A stretch of 5,346 bases of DNA, taken from contig CANQWP010000059.1 of the NCBI GenBank assembly GCA_947627585.1, forward strand, positions 1 to 5,346, read 5' to 3'. Below, one piece after another: positions 4,673 through 5,346 of this stretch; the stretch's first letter is position 1; every line of letters begins with the position of its first letter. The translations under genes were made by a program, and so were the position numbers. Under the pieces are notes generated by a model, which saw only the letters and a program-made list of their open reading frames with translations, was not told where the DNA came from and did not search any database. The DNA comes from an uncultured Clostridia bacterium. GTDB taxonomy: Bacteria; Bacillota; Clostridia; Christensenellales; UBA1242.

Positions 4673-5346
4673 TCACAAATTTTTCTTGAAAGGCGTGTGA
4701 TTTTTCAGCGCCGGCACAATTTTCAAAATGAACGGCATGGAAAGAATGGCATAGACAAACACTCCAAGCCCGATTGCAAGAACAATGTTCAAAATTGGGT
4801 GGAAATATTCAAAATTCAAAAAGCAAAACACGGCGACAAACATGACAAGCGTGGCAAAAAGCAGAAGAAGAATGTCCGCAAAGCCAACCGAAAACGCCAC
4901 AATTCTTTTGAGTTTCCAAAGTGCGAGCGCGCAAATTGTGCCGGCAAGGACAATGTTTCCAATCACAAGCGCAAAAATGTTCACGCTCGGCACTGCTGCA
5001 AGGAAAAACGAAAGCGTCGCCTTGAAAATTCCGCCCGCCGCCGTGATGAGAAGAATGAAACGAAATTGGCCGTTCGCCTGCAAGAGCATGACAAAATATT
5101 GCATCAATGCGGTCAAAATTGTGGAAAAAGCGCCATAGAACATCAGCAAAAAAGCCACATCGAGCAGCGGCGCGGTCATGTCGGCATAAAACAGCGCCAG
5201 CACAGGACGAGAAATTGCCACCATTCCAAAAGTGGTCGGCAAAATGAGAAACAACAAGACTTTCAGTCCGCGCTCAATGATGTGTTTGCCGCCCGTCCCG
5301 CGCGAGATGAGATAGGATATGTTTGGCAAAAGCGTTGTCGTCACGG
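4673..5346 (-). CDS. SpoVB/MurJ-like lipid flippase, C-terminal part (cut by right edge)
   Basis: This is a polytopic inner-membrane protein of the MOP (MATE/MVF) superfamily, probably exporting a lipid-linked cell-wall precursor. 223 whole codons are visible and the N-terminal part lies beyond the window. The frame continues through the edge, so the GTG at 5342-5344 is most likely an internal Val. Six hydrophobic segments can be seen, roughly at visible residues 27-51, 62-90, 95-117, 121-143, 155-176 and 183-207, ending in a basic tail (KNHTPFKKNL). Family-like stretches are TTLLPNISYLISRG at the start, ILPTTFGMVAISRPVLALFY, and LLQANGQFRF, which matches the LQ-x-x-G region of SpoVB. The SpoVB-like assignment is supported by hup lying directly downstream, a known order in Clostridia. 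MurJ proper or another polysaccharide flippase cannot be excluded from this half alone. Confidence 0.82.
   Translation of the reverse strand, partial: VTTTLLPNISYLISRGTGGKHIIERGLKVLLFLILPTTFGMVAISRPVLALFYADMTAPLLDVAFLLMFYGAFSTILTALMQYFVMLLQANGQFRFILLITAAGGIFKATLSFFLAAVPSVNIFALVIGNIVLAGTICALALWKLKRIVAFSVGFADILLLLFATLVMFVAVFCFLNFEYFHPILNIVLAIGLGVFVYAILSMPFILKIVPALKNHTPFKKNL

Noticed and set aside
5342..5344. GTG as a start codon for the SpoVB-like gene
   Set aside because: The frame stays open to the window edge and the visible part corresponds to the C-terminal portion of the family, so this GTG is an internal valine.

Overview
The window comes from a bacterium that uses the standard genetic code. 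Five of the six visible gene ends use TGA, and TGG is the tryptophan codon, so this is not a Mycoplasma-type code. The DNA is moderately AT-rich by eye. All seven genes lie on the minus strand, so transcription runs from high to low coordinates. A SpoVB/MurJ-like membrane protein followed directly by an HU gene recalls the spoVB-(mazG)-hup order of Bacillota. Together with Shine-Dalgarno sites such as AAGGAGG and GGAGGT, this suggests an uncultured Clostridia-like Bacillota. That lineage is an inference; no rRNA or species marker is present.

Layout in the direction of transcription: (1) 5346-4673, the C-terminal part of a polytopic SpoVB/MurJ-family flippase, cut by the window edge. (2) 4620-4354, an 88-residue HU-type DNA-binding protein ending in a strong intrinsic terminator at 4331-4354. 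(3) About 4330-4054, an intergenic stretch holding three copies of a short repeat family. (4) 4041-3115, a DusB-like tRNA-dihydrouridine synthase whose -10 box lies so close to the ATG that the transcript should be leaderless. (5) 3058-2687, an unrecognised 123-residue protein with its own promoter and terminator. (6) 2544-1375 pgk, 1305-592 tpiA and 555-1 dnaX (N-terminal part), which appear to form one operon behind a promoter at 2566-2594.

pgk and tpiA are the expected glycolytic pair. The unusual point of layout is that the DNA polymerase III gamma/tau gene follows them without a recognisable terminator or promoter between. dnaX runs off the left edge and is read with confidence for 185 residues, including Walker A, the four-cysteine zinc module and Walker B. 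The triosephosphate isomerase has two departures from the family: Asp in place of the near-invariant Glu of the GHSERR motif, and a linker about 12 residues shorter before the catalytic-glutamate strand.

Three promoters can be read (dus, the 123-residue gene, pgk). All have a 17-base spacer and a TGN extended -10, and all predict very short or absent 5' leaders. I see no defence system, mobile element with a transposase, CRISPR array, tRNA or rRNA. This is mostly a housekeeping region; the points worth following are the leaderless dus, the TIM deviations, the pgk-tpiA-dnaX linkage, the orphan small gene and the repeat cluster.
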